This document shows positions 12,001 to 19,357 of a stretch of DNA of 64,000 nucleotides, one piece after another (the first letter of the stretch is position 1; the number at the start of each line of letters is the position of its first letter). Made by a program: the position numbers and the translations under genes. The DNA is from Streptomyces griseorubiginosus (GTDB taxonomy: Bacteria > Actinomycetota > Actinomycetes > Streptomycetales > Streptomycetaceae): assembly GCF_001514195.1 (NCBI RefSeq), contig NZ_KQ948747.1, positions 11,572-75,571 on the forward strand. The letters run 5' to 3'. The notes below the pieces were generated by a model, which did no database searches, was not told the DNA's origin, and was given only the letters and a program-made list of their open reading frames with translations.

Positions 12001-15000
12001 ACGGCACCGAAGACGATGACCGCGAATTGGTCACCGATTACACGGTGCTGGACAGACGGCCGCGGCCGCGCCCGCTCTTCACCTCGGTGGGCGAAAGGAG
12101 GCAGACGGCCCTCGAACCCGGCGGCGACAACGGCGCTGGCCTGGTGATGCCCGTGCTGTCGCTCGACGAGGTGCCACAGTCCGACCATCCGGCCCTGTGG
12201 GCGTCCGCGGACCGCACCATCGCCTTCAACCCGCTCGGCGTCAGCCGGGAGTTCTACGCGACGCAGCGTGCGGTGGACGCGGCCAACACCGCGCTGCGCG
12301 CGCAGGGCGGTGGCGTCCACCTCAGCGTCGATCCTGACATGGCGATCATCATGAGCGGTGAGGACGCCGGTCGCTCGCCGTTGTTCTTGGTGACGCCCGT
12401 CTTCCACACGGTGTCGGGTCGCTCTGAGCAGACGACCTGCCGGGACTTCGCCGCGATGGTCGCCGGAGGGGAGAAGGTGTCACACGCTGTCTTCCGTGGA
12501 CCGGATGCGCAGGCCACCGTGAAGGCGCCGGTCAACGCGCAGGACGGCATGGAGGTGACCGGCACCCATCACTTGGCGGCGTCGCTGACGGAGGTCACGC
12601 GCGGCAGAAGCCCGTGGGCGGAGGTGAGCCCCGCATGGGCGGCAGCGCACATGGCGGAGGACCACCGCCCCATGGGTGGGTCCGACGGACCCGGCCCCGG
12701 CCGTGACTACGGCCGCGCGCTCGGCTGGGCGGCCGCGGCGCAGCCAGCACGGGATGCCCTGGCCAGGGCCGGACGGCTGGCCGGCTTCAACGAGCACGCA
12801 TGGGCCGAGGTGGGGGAGGGATACCTCTTCCAGTCGATCAGGTCGTCGGACGAACAAGGTCGACCCGTATGGGGCATCAGCTACGCCCCCGAGCCGCGGC
12901 CAGTCAACGGGTTCGGCTATCACTTCGCCGTAGTGGTGCTGGAGAGCGAGGATGGGCGCAACCAGATCGTTCTGGAGAACAGCGCGCGGGTCAGGTCGAG
13001 CCGCGAAGCCGTGATGGCGGCGGTGGCCCGGAACGTGGCCGCCCTCTCGGTGGAGAACCTGGAAGCGCTGGAGAGGCGTTTCTCTGAGCTGACGGCCGGT
13101 CCGCAGCACGCGGGCCGTGAGACAGACCCGCGCGACCTCGTCCTGCTGATCCAGGCGCTGAAGGCCGCCGTGCACGCGACGAGGGCGGTTGCGGCCGCCG
13201 TACCCGGCACGGACGAGTTCGTACTGGCGAAAGCGACACAGAAGGGAGCCCTTCAGCTCGCGCAGTTCAGGACCCACCTGGCGAGAACAGGCATGCGAGA
13301 TGAGGATGCCTGGTCGTTCCGAATGTACGGGCGACGCCCGGGTGAGACCCCGCACGAGGTCCGGGCGGACTTGCGTCACCCGGGGCGGACACGTTCTGCG
13401 AACCTGCTCACACTGGTCGTTCTGCACGGTCATAAGGTGCCCCAACTCCTCGCCGGCCCCTCTTTGAAACCGGACGTGTTCCACCGCAACCTGCAGCAGC
13501 TCGCCGCTTCGCTGGCCACCATCGGACTCTGGAACCGTCGGCACGGCCTGCCGCTGCCGGAGACGGTCATCCAGGGAACTGCCCCTCTGTACCCGCTCCT
13601 GGCCGTGATCAAGGCGGGCTCGCAGCGACGAGCCGTACGCATCGCCGGACGCGAGGCGGCGAAGGTCAGGAACCAGCTGCTTCGACTGCTGGAACAGGCG
13701 CTGGCGGACCGCCAGGACGGTCGTCGGCAGGGCGCGTTGACCGCGCACGACTTTCCGGTGCGGGTAGGCACGGGCCTGCGCGAGTCGACGCCTGGGCAGA
13801 GGACTGATGGATGGCAGATCTCTATCGACGTCGACGCCGATCGGTACGCCAAGCCGCTCCCGCCACGGGAACGGCGAGCGTTCCTGTGGCGGTCCACGGA
13901 CCAGGCCCTGGTGCGGGCGCGCCCGGCCACGCCGGCAGAAGCTCGGGCCACGCGGCCGGCCACACCGGGCGCCGCAGGCCTGACGGCTTCGGCGTCCGAG
14001 AGTACGGACGCCTTCTTGCGTCGTGTGTTCGGCGCGCAGGTCCGGGAGCGTGCGGACTATGAACGGCTGCGCGCCGCGGTGGCCACGGTCGAGCGATTGG
14101 GGGGAGACACGGCGGCAGAAGCCGTCGACATCGTGGCCCGGCGGGTGTTGTACCTGCCGCGGGACGAACGTGTCAGCTCGCGGCAGCAGGCGGAGCTGCT
14201 CGTGCTGGTGGCGCACGCGGAGGCCGAGCAGCGCGCCGGGACACTGGAGGCACTTGGCGCCTTCAACCTGGAGCGCAACCACGGTGTTCTGCGCCCGCAG
14301 ACCCTGCTGCCAGGCGCGGACGGCTCGAACCTGGTGCGCGACCTGACGGCAGTCGCGCCGCGCGACCTTGACCTGACCACCGTCCGGGTTCTGGGACGCG
14401 ATGGCTCGCTGCGTCCCCCGACCGCCGCCGCGTGGCCGACCGGGAGCCTGTACGTACTGCTGGCCGACGGCGGTCCCCACCACGTCGACGTGCCCTCCGG
14501 GGAACGCCGGCTGAAGGTGCCGTGGTCCGATGTCGCCGAATTGGTAAGGCAGGACCTTGCAGGGTCCGCACGGATGGGACAACCCCTCGTGGAGTTGGGC
14601 GGAGCGGCTGCACCCGAGAGGGTGCGCGCGGTGGTCCTGGCGGTGCCGTCCGCCGGAGAAGGGGTGCCGGAGGGCCCACGCGCAGTCGCGGACGCGGCCG
14701 GGGCGCCGGCCTGGGCGACGGACGGGCTGGTGAGACTGGTCCGCGATGACGACGGCCTGACGAGCCTCGCCCTCGTCGAGCCCGTCGTGGACACCGGGCG
14801 GCTGGGAGGGTGGATCCCGAATCCGCCCGGCCTGCGGTCGACCGGGCCCGAGGGCGCCGTCCGCACGGTGGACGGCCGAGTCGTACCGGACAGCCAGGTG
14901 TACACGGTCACCGAGGTCAGCCGTGACGGGCAACGGCTCGTGGGCCGCACCACCGCTCCCGAGACAGAACTCGGCGGCACGCGGGAGGAGACCTACCGTC

Positions 15001-16598
15001 ACCTCTCCGAGGCTGTCGGCTTCGTCCGCGTGGTGCAGGGGCCTGATGAGGATGAGGAAAGCGACCTGCAGCCGCTGCCGTGGGGCGACGACGCCTATTA
15101 CCTCGGATTCCACATGGAGGAGACGGCCGTCCGTGAAGCCGGGCGAGCAGCCGTCTTCCAGCTGGCCGACGGGACGAGCGCGGTCGTGAACATGGCCGAA
15201 ACCGCCGGGTACTTCAAGCGACGTGCGAGCTTCCAGGCACTGCCCACCGCACGTCCGCTGGTCGTCAACAGCTGCTTCGTCGCCGCCGATCCCGTCGGCG
15301 ACAGGCTCGAGATGCCGCGCGCAGGGCAGATCCTGGCGAACGTCCTGGGCCGCGACCTGTGGGCCACCAATGCGTACCTGGGATTCACCACGGTCAACGG
15401 GCAGCCGAGGTTCGGGCTGGTCGCGACGAGTCTCGACGACCCCCACGTGTTCGTGACGCGTTTCCTCCCGGAGCCTGACGCGGCGGAAAGGGTTGACCTG
15501 GGGCGCCTTGTCTGGCCTACGGCCGGGGTGGACGACGATCAGCTCGCCGAGCGGGTGCTGCGCTGGATCCGGGGTCTGCGGGAAGCCTTCGGCGTGGACA
15601 CAGCCGACGACGAAACCCTGTTCCTTGACCGGTTGAGGGGGCTGGCGGCGCTGGAGGAGATGCGTGCCGTCGACGGCTATCCCGAGCCGTTGACCTGGGC
15701 CACGCTCGACCGGCTCGTGCTCGACTACTTCTTCGGCCACGACCTGCCGATGCCCGCGTTCCCCGAGGCACTCGACCAGGTACTGACTCAGGCACGCGCG
15801 CACGCGTCCACGGGGGCGGCCGTGGGGCTCGCGGACTTCTCGGGATTCTCCGGCCTGGAGGCCGCGGAGTCCGGGGAGTCCAGGACGTCGGTACAGGAAG
15901 CCACGCACGTCGCGCCCGGAGTCTTTTCGGGGGATCCGGGGGCCGAGGGAGTCGAAGCCGCCGAGGAACGTGCCCGGGAACTGCAGGCGTTCGCCCTTGA
16001 ACGGGGCATGGCCGAGGAGGACGCCGCGGAGTGGGGTGAGCGCCTGTCACCCGTGATCGGCAGTGCGGATCAAGCCGCGATTCTGGCGGCCAACCTGGAG
16101 TTCGGCGAGGCCGTCGCGGCACTGCGCGGCGAAACGGTGCCGGATGGAGCCGCGGTGGTTCGTCCCGCGGTTTCCGGCGCATCGGCGGCCGCTCCGCAGG
16201 AACAGCCGGTGGTGTCCGGCTCCGCGCGGTCGCTGTCGATCCAGCCGCGGTTGAGCGACACGTTCACGTTCGACGCACCGGACGGCGTGCCCGCAAAGGC
16301 GCTGGAACAGTTGCAGAGTGCGCTGAGCAGCGCGGACCCTAGCCTCGTGACGCAGGGCGAGGAGCTCGCCGACCGGCTCGGCGCCGAGGTGGCCGAGACG
16401 GTCCGCTCCCATTGGGCCGCCGAGGGCCGGCACCCAGCGAACGTCCGGCTGGAACTCCACATGCGCAGCGCGCACCACATGGCCGCGGCGATGGTCCTCT
16501 CCCGCGTCGTCGCCAACGAACTGGACCACCGCGTGTACGTCACAGTCGACCGGATGAGCCCGATCGAGATCTGCCCGGCGGAGGCCCCGCGCGCGTAG
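1..16598 (+). CDS. giant modular protein, 5' end outside window (possible 'lonely Cys'/polymorphic-toxin-like)
   Basis: The frame is open from the first bases, so the ATG at 12 is probably internal; at least 5,528 residues are encoded. Residue numbers count from that ATG. Ser/Pro-rich residues 60-180 are followed by long beta-rich modules of similar style (around 300-700, 1040-1500, 2400-2560, 2700-2900, 3280-3450), separated by Glu/Thr/Gly-rich linkers near 1937-2000 and 3040-3085. H1801 (in GHG) and C1831 (in VAAC) resemble the strand-HG and strand-AC dyad of clan CD proteases; H5034 and C5088 (VNSC) give a similar second site. C3789, H3866 and D3884 have papain-like order and spacing. A hydrophobic stretch lies near 2242-2262. 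No LPXTG or obvious C-terminal anchor is seen. Streptomyces giant proteins annotated 'lonely Cys domain' are the nearest thing I recall; that name is from memory. Function unknown; a secreted or polymorphic effector is an inference. Confidence 0.85.
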   Translation, partial: GSLMGEFTRPVDPADAAAEAEEAEAGGGQQLAGGGLSQGGLRDRHLYRLASIIDAFPVGSTAPSFVRREPFGGNPMAPDSVQQHRRTPQLAAPPSVQAPPAPERRPGSHRLSLSVPSAAEQLPGSSGLSATEQGPTSSGLSPAHATRRARSGSAQSPTTRGRRSSSVRSALEALSLRRVPEPRQEDFAGFLERTLAEMGASAAGVGRQVEVEPEGWLGRARREHPVAAAADGAALRNTLSGLLGGSDVGDAFSDEALKDMFQGALDGAAQSVAGQRVGIRVTAIAPPAGSTESTGKRTRTGHVTWAPEESSDSAKRTAADLLSSVKVPVHPGVTLSGGLAGDTREHAVTARSGGQEKVSATESGVTADVGTHAVTFEVSVGAHKAQVTVPMELSWARPRTGAGSHADVALGYPHLRAGAGGRERADAFKSAQRAVEKLRYAFFHGLKGLPEMVVKGPAGPFESPAEQQRFDQWVAGLRQPQVHEARGMLREPARATFGFKGGQHEVVVALAPPRSTAPGSAALRGEFADRSERSVTYTHTDEASETVRSGHRHSLGGTLGAETGDPLTNLALPSVSLKLSGERFTTEVDDAVSQFRTELSATYRGDFDHYEAPLAYVVSVAGESWRLEGGVTLWLSSSPSTPASPGDLPAGLDMKEIPDYVNVRHELPEEVVADIANEAVHLLNLGPAAERRTVNELKNFLRRKGNVSALVDGDEGVMFTPSAGGRRLYLRGTVDRKLGSYEGPAGDLRLGRGVVTGAARRSGRGHGRSASAELTFDGLPGPLETSAAMRLSMDAQHTDGIAVEVAQERSWQPGTVPQRVSYPMTVKARVGETSQGDDWQELEQYAARPHQVRIVVPGPADNVKHFTADVESSTMETPWRPARPEDLIRDGIALPTSADVEVMKPVGALRSTAAGMLDEMPKAGGWRGKSVRLAAHGLLGEQAETLSEDHGGLPGPMALGLWARRDVRQARFTATTNPRAGTDWLSLESHNDGGPLGGQDVFGHVGLGEFLRNPRITRRDEARTFRLTEDSTTKLPSSDERSKAVEASATTGYTFEAGNFSAALTAKAQAGFTHGHKDSAEDTVQTRTETTFTDRAYRVVFDTTRVLQARADRTWSGPRTGEHGSTGAPHAKVRDVPDAVVVWIPAGELASLGVLPDEQIAKLHPEDQDRYHRMHAVQRPSGPVPKPGLRRAPTLPLWQPPTDIGHGIGTPDLHRPAALTDFVDVLNKAMRDWRAQQDPQLAQGAPQQVFVDMAQQLEQQIFDRAASGGLPQMLNQALNGGLPLFVQASKQHQGITWEQLVLVKLTLGAGHHDYTLDDYSTNTTYATNTQTRRAVTNTLSAGASADAEPAVSDLGTIGEFVAEQLAGQVPLDPTAAGTVSRAWGPVREQGDQQTITVEQSGGAHRFVHAVTVEFQVHTWPHRGVRGKLNQALGLSADESSTWSSKPRQLTDATDVVRLTVPMEEYHAAAGADPIAEQSVSLREQWSQGATPGFPPDALVLVKPFQAPRLHDYVSGLLLDADPAHSGRLQVSARRAEPLMHQTDAVHLTHAFVLALAPDGHHITLHGRTLSGATIKVDLLDLKVYDTSDTTKVSGTRSAFDRTIAPGAATELSGSLAAFPEEPAFPGLLPDAVTQGMAGLAVEGARTGRRPGAVTERTKAAQGGGRTQSARMPGFYLVRATVPTAVTPVYRPKVPEASRQQPLTSAADGHVWLYANGPALTAMGVTPPGAATWQTGEAVERRLVDGNRQWVGSAVLNGTDYARLAGALPKLPAFREYIQWSRDVANRRTAVRRPLPTTDAWLVGHGDTVFDEGGLNAFAETVARKKLKSMTVAACTTAASLAATAPVLQRVADRTGVTIHQFESGFAIVPGGPGGRQTEIHVAEDGQGRPAWYRTFVPGASAPVPAGGKDAKTEHAPAGLSYPDPEFWLTPGTAVREALPGTDSQETTPSTGGQAEPSGAGGQEATAAATETVGAPTETAGALPAPAVTETPAAPNLVAVYGQYDPENATAVIDGEPLDAEGTAEWIRENTSWQAGQPVALLMPAAASPRPEDDTVFAEQVADLLGAPVVASRGALEDAATWTAITPEEQPPEQGPEQGPGQGETRPEPSPHQAPWYMERGALGAATVVTVHPWADEARLDGAAQQAAGAALRPEDGPALRTGLQDVLKDVLATESEETWQQLLNRGRTLVLDGRLVWLRPVPAALVPAEQPEEGEVQVYGTGYATTTTSLELEHEVEKGIDAAMLSVLSIASSVASAFLPVVPRLTASVANTRSSGWKRTVVVGRKLEAKKQTRFDGGVRVLVFVDGVERGNAPVFPGLLALDVPSDLASADAPRPDAEVPFTAGTRSRRRRPGTAREVLNAIDLIPVAASLQRRLLGADLSATAVRAAMDSVLDLLNEQAVRDRSRLFGGNGIITEKVSVRAGRNAAGLPQSFEAHFVIRGEVERVQYLGDVQAKIREDSGSTLNITQGRHSTSKAAIGAGFDLTGLHNPGDHSKASSRAPMLTVTPLGGGRDTGHRIVEQSGGQTVLKQKGLLSRYLAGQAITVEIRSTTHTVAPVREEVDSEVAVPRADAPDFERRLLGAVRTPALRAAGQTDDGPVSAQPHVRALLREAALPLPDSAYQRPAHLDAPLPAPHPREPLALATRRGLGFGRQIALPGAELVHDQLRAKLVELDKAHTGGSSTDWSQADLDLANWYGRPTLETDLPALMYGIDHTVTIAGRKYQVFAQAHVRERIGGDPKSYPLTVDTRGLQSAQVTGHRGAKWEPKIGAGASLQRSFGEEVRVQLFSLRDEGGYEQGHGHDVGGTMKSGWRTTTEGDIDEHVYDVVYELAVRPAGGAAERWWIDRPDPAEAWWVPRRPGDTVARVVVPHEHVPAEPIDRQTLELAGRTEELLFWPDDDFVDFGAGGTSGVVPAFFLLPELPRMAARMYGRANGLPDRWAEDRFSWPGAITRMGEPSKLAEFFAAETGPGRLIDLPVGKDGMKQALRLRLRGYRPRPLSPAESVELEHYAQGSVDHKRGREHGWGNGLEAAAGPLGHVGHGLLSRPGDGHEQTKPEGGEHTAAEGEPTETGDGQTGTEGGQQHKPFASMGAHFQAKVKWAWKRQKALEQAGVSVSRAVYGGTQYGFRMDPVFEVTLLRWKGDHVTSTSRYLRVREALDTLVPERLVHDLGLAALAGLAPLETPSPHVPRHVHPALLPGTGYPERLRGGDVLDWLKTTLTSRGVLPKKRNGVERANLLLHELEASFGNEALRAQYTMLLSDAGVVRWLPLPRPFGATRYLGIKVTAQVLPQSSDRPRPEVDLTLRAQGQDVSSRKKTRETSYSVGGEFHVQGGKDTGLGGLEGGGGYRWATERSTEDAEKTQKIFRVNPEKSHEFEHPLVFTVQLAVSTELPAIAVPLRAARAGLLHGADLLRYGREAADFWYAARPLAWSDEARMAGDIRVLVPAHLVQDGPAPRIEPVYGTGAAWHVLPITPDLSSADRDRTPTTPREVLAQALHPFAFPAAAAVHRWAALAAAPFRPPTDLSADGAWRIPGLDFSTVRGLRYQNFTSAAMLLPNVLELLAHVYEAPVGRDYMVTRGTGRGNLRAGDRTALVGMSIRKAEVIGPKDGAVFKARRYVQLDEETVNAVKNSGGWFFSLGPQAAGGEPGEEAFLAMVPADVSFDDSTEFEGRRDGIEMDNRIEIRRFRYYSFDLELQFRGPRGILRVQAPGGLYGMLPVEKEPDATGTYRLADGLEESLPDIFGRAATEPPAPAQREITTTAKRGLSRDELLGLMRRVAGEAAPVEGVPLQDCVQRLAAFRDGLFPQGVRTAGVVDDAVVGSAAVRAGLVPGPGWRRVRSWESVRAAVRDAGPGAVAMVLALRQGEALGHGFGLYHVAEPDGGPEWVDLQARAGRELPSGPAVAANDAYAVVVDASGRVLPDALPEFQESSSDVHAVLDAPLVHEHGALGLEAEDEHRHIFPPSTPRVKSKRILAEEPGIQAVYGYAFVPGRAGDRPDDVHGTEDDDRELVTDYTVLDRRPRPRPLFTSVGERRQTALEPGGDNGAGLVMPVLSLDEVPQSDHPALWASADRTIAFNPLGVSREFYATQRAVDAANTALRAQGGGVHLSVDPDMAIIMSGEDAGRSPLFLVTPVFHTVSGRSEQTTCRDFAAMVAGGEKVSHAVFRGPDAQATVKAPVNAQDGMEVTGTHHLAASLTEVTRGRSPWAEVSPAWAAAHMAEDHRPMGGSDGPGPGRDYGRALGWAAAAQPARDALARAGRLAGFNEHAWAEVGEGYLFQSIRSSDEQGRPVWGISYAPEPRPVNGFGYHFAVVVLESEDGRNQIVLENSARVRSSREAVMAAVARNVAALSVENLEALERRFSELTAGPQHAGRETDPRDLVLLIQALKAAVHATRAVAAAVPGTDEFVLAKATQKGALQLAQFRTHLARTGMRDEDAWSFRMYGRRPGETPHEVRADLRHPGRTRSANLLTLVVLHGHKVPQLLAGPSLKPDVFHRNLQQLAASLATIGLWNRRHGLPLPETVIQGTAPLYPLLAVIKAGSQRRAVRIAGREAAKVRNQLLRLLEQALADRQDGRRQGALTAHDFPVRVGTGLRESTPGQRTDGWQISIDVDADRYAKPLPPRERRAFLWRSTDQALVRARPATPAEARATRPATPGAAGLTASASESTDAFLRRVFGAQVRERADYERLRAAVATVERLGGDTAAEAVDIVARRVLYLPRDERVSSRQQAELLVLVAHAEAEQRAGTLEALGAFNLERNHGVLRPQTLLPGADGSNLVRDLTAVAPRDLDLTTVRVLGRDGSLRPPTAAAWPTGSLYVLLADGGPHHVDVPSGERRLKVPWSDVAELVRQDLAGSARMGQPLVELGGAAAPERVRAVVLAVPSAGEGVPEGPRAVADAAGAPAWATDGLVRLVRDDDGLTSLALVEPVVDTGRLGGWIPNPPGLRSTGPEGAVRTVDGRVVPDSQVYTVTEVSRDGQRLVGRTTAPETELGGTREETYRHLSEAVGFVRVVQGPDEDEESDLQPLPWGDDAYYLGFHMEETAVREAGRAAVFQLADGTSAVVNMAETAGYFKRRASFQALPTARPLVVNSCFVAADPVGDRLEMPRAGQILANVLGRDLWATNAYLGFTTVNGQPRFGLVATSLDDPHVFVTRFLPEPDAAERVDLGRLVWPTAGVDDDQLAERVLRWIRGLREAFGVDTADDETLFLDRLRGLAALEEMRAVDGYPEPLTWATLDRLVLDYFFGHDLPMPAFPEALDQVLTQARAHASTGAAVGLADFSGFSGLEAAESGESRTSVQEATHVAPGVFSGDPGAEGVEAAEERARELQAFALERGMAEEDAAEWGERLSPVIGSADQAAILAANLEFGEAVAALRGETVPDGAAVVRPAVSGASAAAPQEQPVVSGSARSLSIQPRLSDTFTFDAPDGVPAKALEQLQSALSSADPSLVTQGEELADRLGAEVAETVRSHWAAEGRHPANVRLELHMRSAHHMAAAMVLSRVVANELDHRVYVTVDRMSPIEICPAEAPRA

Positions 16599-16770
16599 CC
16601 GGCGGCCGCGCGTGCACGGGTGCGAGTAGTCGAGGCTCCGTGAATACGCGCAACCAAACCTCTTTCATCCCGTCTCGCAGGTGGAAATGGGCTGGTGGTC
16701 AGGGGCGTGGCAGGGCAGGGCCCCTCGCCCCGGTCAGGATACGGAACCAACAGGGCCCCTCGGTCGCCGG

Positions 16771-17485
16771 TGTGATACTGAACGTCACCAGGCTTCCCGA
16801 CACCTCGTCGTTCGATGTGGGTGCCGCGCTGGGCGTCCCCGCCGTCACCGCTCACCGTGCGCTGACCACGTCCGAGGACGGCCCCGATCGGCTCGCCCCG
16901 GGTGCGCTCCGGCCTGACCGTGCTCGTTGCGGGGGGCGCCGGCGCGGTCGGCAACGCGGCCATCCAGCTCGCGAGGTGGGCTGGCGCCATCGTGATCAGC
17001 ACGGTGAGCAGCGACGAGAAGGCCACGCTCGCGAAGGCGGCCGGCGCCCAGCACACCATCAACTACCGTGAGGGTGACCCGGTCACGGCCATCCGTGACC
17101 TGGCTCCTGGTGGTGTCGACATCGTCGTCGGGGTGGCCCCCGCGCAGAACCTGCGCCTTGACCTCCAGGTGATCCGGCCCCGCGCGACGATCGCGATCTA
17201 TGCCAGGGAAGGCGGCAGCTAGGTCGCCCTCAGCGTGGGTCAGGCGTTGTCCACCAACGCGCGCTTCCAGTGGGTGCTGCTCTACACCGTCGGAGGGGCG
17301 GCACTGCTCGCGGCAGCCGAGGCATCACCGCAGCGCTGGCCGACGGCGCCTTCGGCGTCGGCGAGGAGCACGGTCTGCCCTTGCATCACTACTTGCTCGA
17401 GCAGACGTCGGAGGCTCACGCCGCCGTCGAGGGCGGCGCCGTCGGCAAGGTGCTGATCGACGTGTGCGAGACGGCGTGGCCGTAG
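16771..17485 (+). pseudogene. zinc-type NAD(P)H:quinone oxidoreductase (MDR) remnant
   Basis: Three frames together read as the central and C-terminal part of a medium-chain quinone oxidoreductase. SFDVGAALGVPAVTAHRAL (about 16800-16860) is in one frame. The nucleotide-binding strand LVAGGAGAVGNAAIQLARW follows in another from about 16905, and the C-terminus ending KVLIDVCETAWP is in the third. There is an in-frame TAG at 17220-17222 and frameshifts near 16900 and 17320. The N-terminal GroES-like domain is missing. Family members reduce quinones or enals with NADPH; this copy cannot make a full protein. Confidence 0.75.
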
Positions 17486-17502
17486 TACTCCGCGTCAGCG
17501 AG

Positions 17503-17784
17503 ATGCAGGCGACAGGCACGCATCGAAAGACGCCGCGGCCTGCCAGGGCTACCGCGGAGGCCCTCGTCATCACCGACGACATGCTCCGGCACCGCGCGAA
17601 CGGCGAGACAGTCGAGAACATCCAGCCTGGCCTGCTCATTCCCACCGGCCGTCGCAAGGGACACAGCGCCAGCCTCCGCCGGGCGCTGGCGGGGCACGAG
17701 AAGGCCCAGGCATACCCCGAGGTCATCGAGACCGCGCACGCCGACTTCGCAGTCCTCCAGCAGCACGGCCGCAACCTCGTGTAG
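17503..17784 (+). CDS. small hypothetical protein, possible HTH fragment
   Basis: A 93-residue frame with ATG at 17503 follows the oxidoreductase remnant. The middle (DMLRHRANGETVENIQPGLL, then IPTGRRKG) looks like a helix-turn-helix and basic loop of the sort seen in mobile-element DNA-binding proteins, and the end (HEKAQAYPEVIETAHADFA) is helical. I do not recognise a named family. Its position between a decayed oxidoreductase and an IS3 fragment suggests it may itself be the tail of a larger broken gene. No clear ribosome binding site is visible. Confidence 0.35.
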   Translation: MQATGTHRKTPRPARATAEALVITDDMLRHRANGETVENIQPGLLIPTGRRKGHSASLRRALAGHEKAQAYPEVIETAHADFAVLQQHGRNLV

Positions 17785-17849
17785 TCACTCAGCGTTACTC
17801 GCCACCTGGCGGCTGGGCCTGACCAGGCACGCCAGGGCGGGCGGCGTTC

Positions 17850-18205
17850 GCCGCCGACCTGATCGGCCGGGACCTCACCGCTCCCTCCCGGGATGCGGCT
17901 GGTCGGTGACATGACCGAACTCGACACACTGGAGAGGAAGTTGTATCTGGCGACCTGCATCGATCTCGTGACGTGGGAGATGATCGGCTGGGCGCTGGCA
18001 GGCCATCACCGTGCCGAGCTGCCGGTCGCCGCCCTGCGGATGACGGCCGGACGCAGTGGCCTGGAGGACGGCTACATCATGCACATCGACCGCGGCAGCG
18101 AAGGCGGATTCCCTTGATCACGGAGGTGCGCGATGCGGCGAAACCAGTAGCAGAAGGTGCCGGAGGTGCCTGCTGGAGCGCGACGGCAGATGGGCGGCGC
18201 ATCGG
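17850..18205 (+). pseudogene. IS3-family transposase (OrfB, integrase core) fragment
   Basis: ADLIGRDLTAPSRD in one frame continues as MRLVGDMTEL in the next (from 17893), then KLYLATCIDLVTWEMIGWAL and IMHIDRGSE. This is the DDE integrase core of IS3-type OrfB, including the first Asp (GDMTEL) and the second (IDRGSE). A further piece (GGACWSATADG, to about 18200) resembles the GVCWDNA motif that follows in this family. At least two frameshifts and loss of both ends show a dead fragment. Confidence 0.75.
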
Positions 18206-18566
18206 GCGGTGAGACTGCCGATGCGTTCACCAGGTCGGTCAGAGCCGTCTCGTGCAGTGCAGTGCCACTCTTGGCGGGCGGATCGCGTCGGAAGCGACAA
18301 CGGCAGAGGCCGCGGCGCCCGGGCACATGGCCCGGGTGCTGGACCTGTTCGTGGACGTCCTAGACCCGGACGAACTGTGGACGCTTGATCTCCGAGAGCG
18401 TGCTCGCCCGCGTCGAGCACGCACAAGGCCAGACGACGAGCGCCCGTCCGGCGGGCCGGGCGCTCTCACGGACCTCGCAGCGCGCGGGGAGGGAGCGTCT
18501 GACTTGTTGAATCGAGCGCAGGCGCTCGGTCCGCAGCAGTGCTGAGGGGATCGGCAATCGGGGATG
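18206..18566. other. no supportable gene
   Basis: Short frames exist on both strands, but none has a recognisable motif or a convincing start. The stretch probably holds further decay products of the IS3 copy. Confidence 0.4.
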
Positions 18567-19148
18567 TCAATGGTCTTTGTGCTCCTTTCTGCCCGCAGTG
18601 AAGTTTCTACTGGCTTCGACGACTGCGGTGCCGTGCGCCGACTCGATCTCCACCTGCAGCACGGTCGCGACCCGGCCGAACGACCAGTAGAAGCCGATGA
18701 CTTGCATCGCCTCGAGGATCTCGCGGTTGCTCAGCACGACGCGGACCGCGTCGAAGACTTCGTCGGAGACGAAGGGGCTGCGCACGACCGCGGCGGTGAA
18801 GTTCACCACCGCCCGGTCGTCGGCCGACAAGCGGGGCGAGTCGAACTCGAGCCGGTGGATCGCTTCGCGGATCTCCGGATCGACTCCGGCCGACTCGGAG
18901 ATCGGAACGTGCTGGACGAACTCGTATTCGGCCTGACCCGCAGCCGCCGTCGTCAGGATGATCAGCTCGCGGCTCCGCGCCGGAAGCTGGAGCCCGGTGT
19001 ACTGAGCCACGCCCTGACGGATGTACTGCTCGATCGTAGAGATCGAATACGACATCATGTTGAAGTTCCGGTGCTCCGGGATTTTCGCGAGGAAGTCCTG
19101 GAGGTCCTGGGGGAAGGTCGAGCGGTCGGGGTAGGGCAGACGGGCCAT
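18567..19148 (-). CDS. carboxymuconolactone decarboxylase / AhpD-like family protein
   Basis: 193 residues from an ATG preceded by GGAG about 8 bases upstream. The core is an all-helical CMD domain: RSRELIILTTAAAGQAEYEF, then VQHVPISESAGV, matching the E-Y-E...H...A...G pattern of the family. The protein has no cysteine, so the CxxC peroxidase chemistry of AhpD is excluded; members like this are usually of unknown or lyase/isomerase function. It lies downstream of the epoxide hydrolase gene on the same strand, separated by about 200 bases, so both may belong to one small catabolic unit controlled by the adjacent TetR. Substrate cannot be told from sequence. Confidence 0.85.
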   Translation of the reverse strand: MARLPYPDRSTFPQDLQDFLAKIPEHRNFNMMSYSISTIEQYIRQGVAQYTGLQLPARSRELIILTTAAAGQAEYEFVQHVPISESAGVDPEIREAIHRLEFDSPRLSADDRAVVNFTAAVVRSPFVSDEVFDAVRVVLSNREILEAMQVIGFYWSFGRVATVLQVEIESAHGTAVVEASRNFTAGRKEHKDH

Positions 19149-19263
19149 GATTTCTCCATGTCTCGGGTGCGATGACGACTGAGTCGTTTTCGCACACGTC
19201 ACCGCAGGTCCCGGCACTAGGTGATGCTGCTCAAGACCCCGCGGTCGTCCTTGTGCGTTACTG

Positions 19264-19295
19264 GCATTGGGCAGGGCCTGCTGCGCTCCCAATGC
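19264..19295. repeat. inverted repeat between CMD and epoxide hydrolase genes
   Basis: GCATTGGG and CCCAATGC are perfectly complementary around a 16-base spacer, and a third GCATTGGG follows directly. It could be a weak terminator or a regulator site for the CMD gene. No T-run is seen. Confidence 0.35.
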
Positions 19296-19357
19296 ATTGG
19301 GTCGATTCAGTGGTGCCCGAGGAAGACGACTGCGCCCACTGGGTACGCGCGTAGGTG

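Noticed and set aside
9411..15908. Two more long minus-strand frames (about 1,000 and 1,140 codons) opposite the giant gene
   Set aside because: Same artefact: no domains, no starts with ribosome sites, low-complexity composition.
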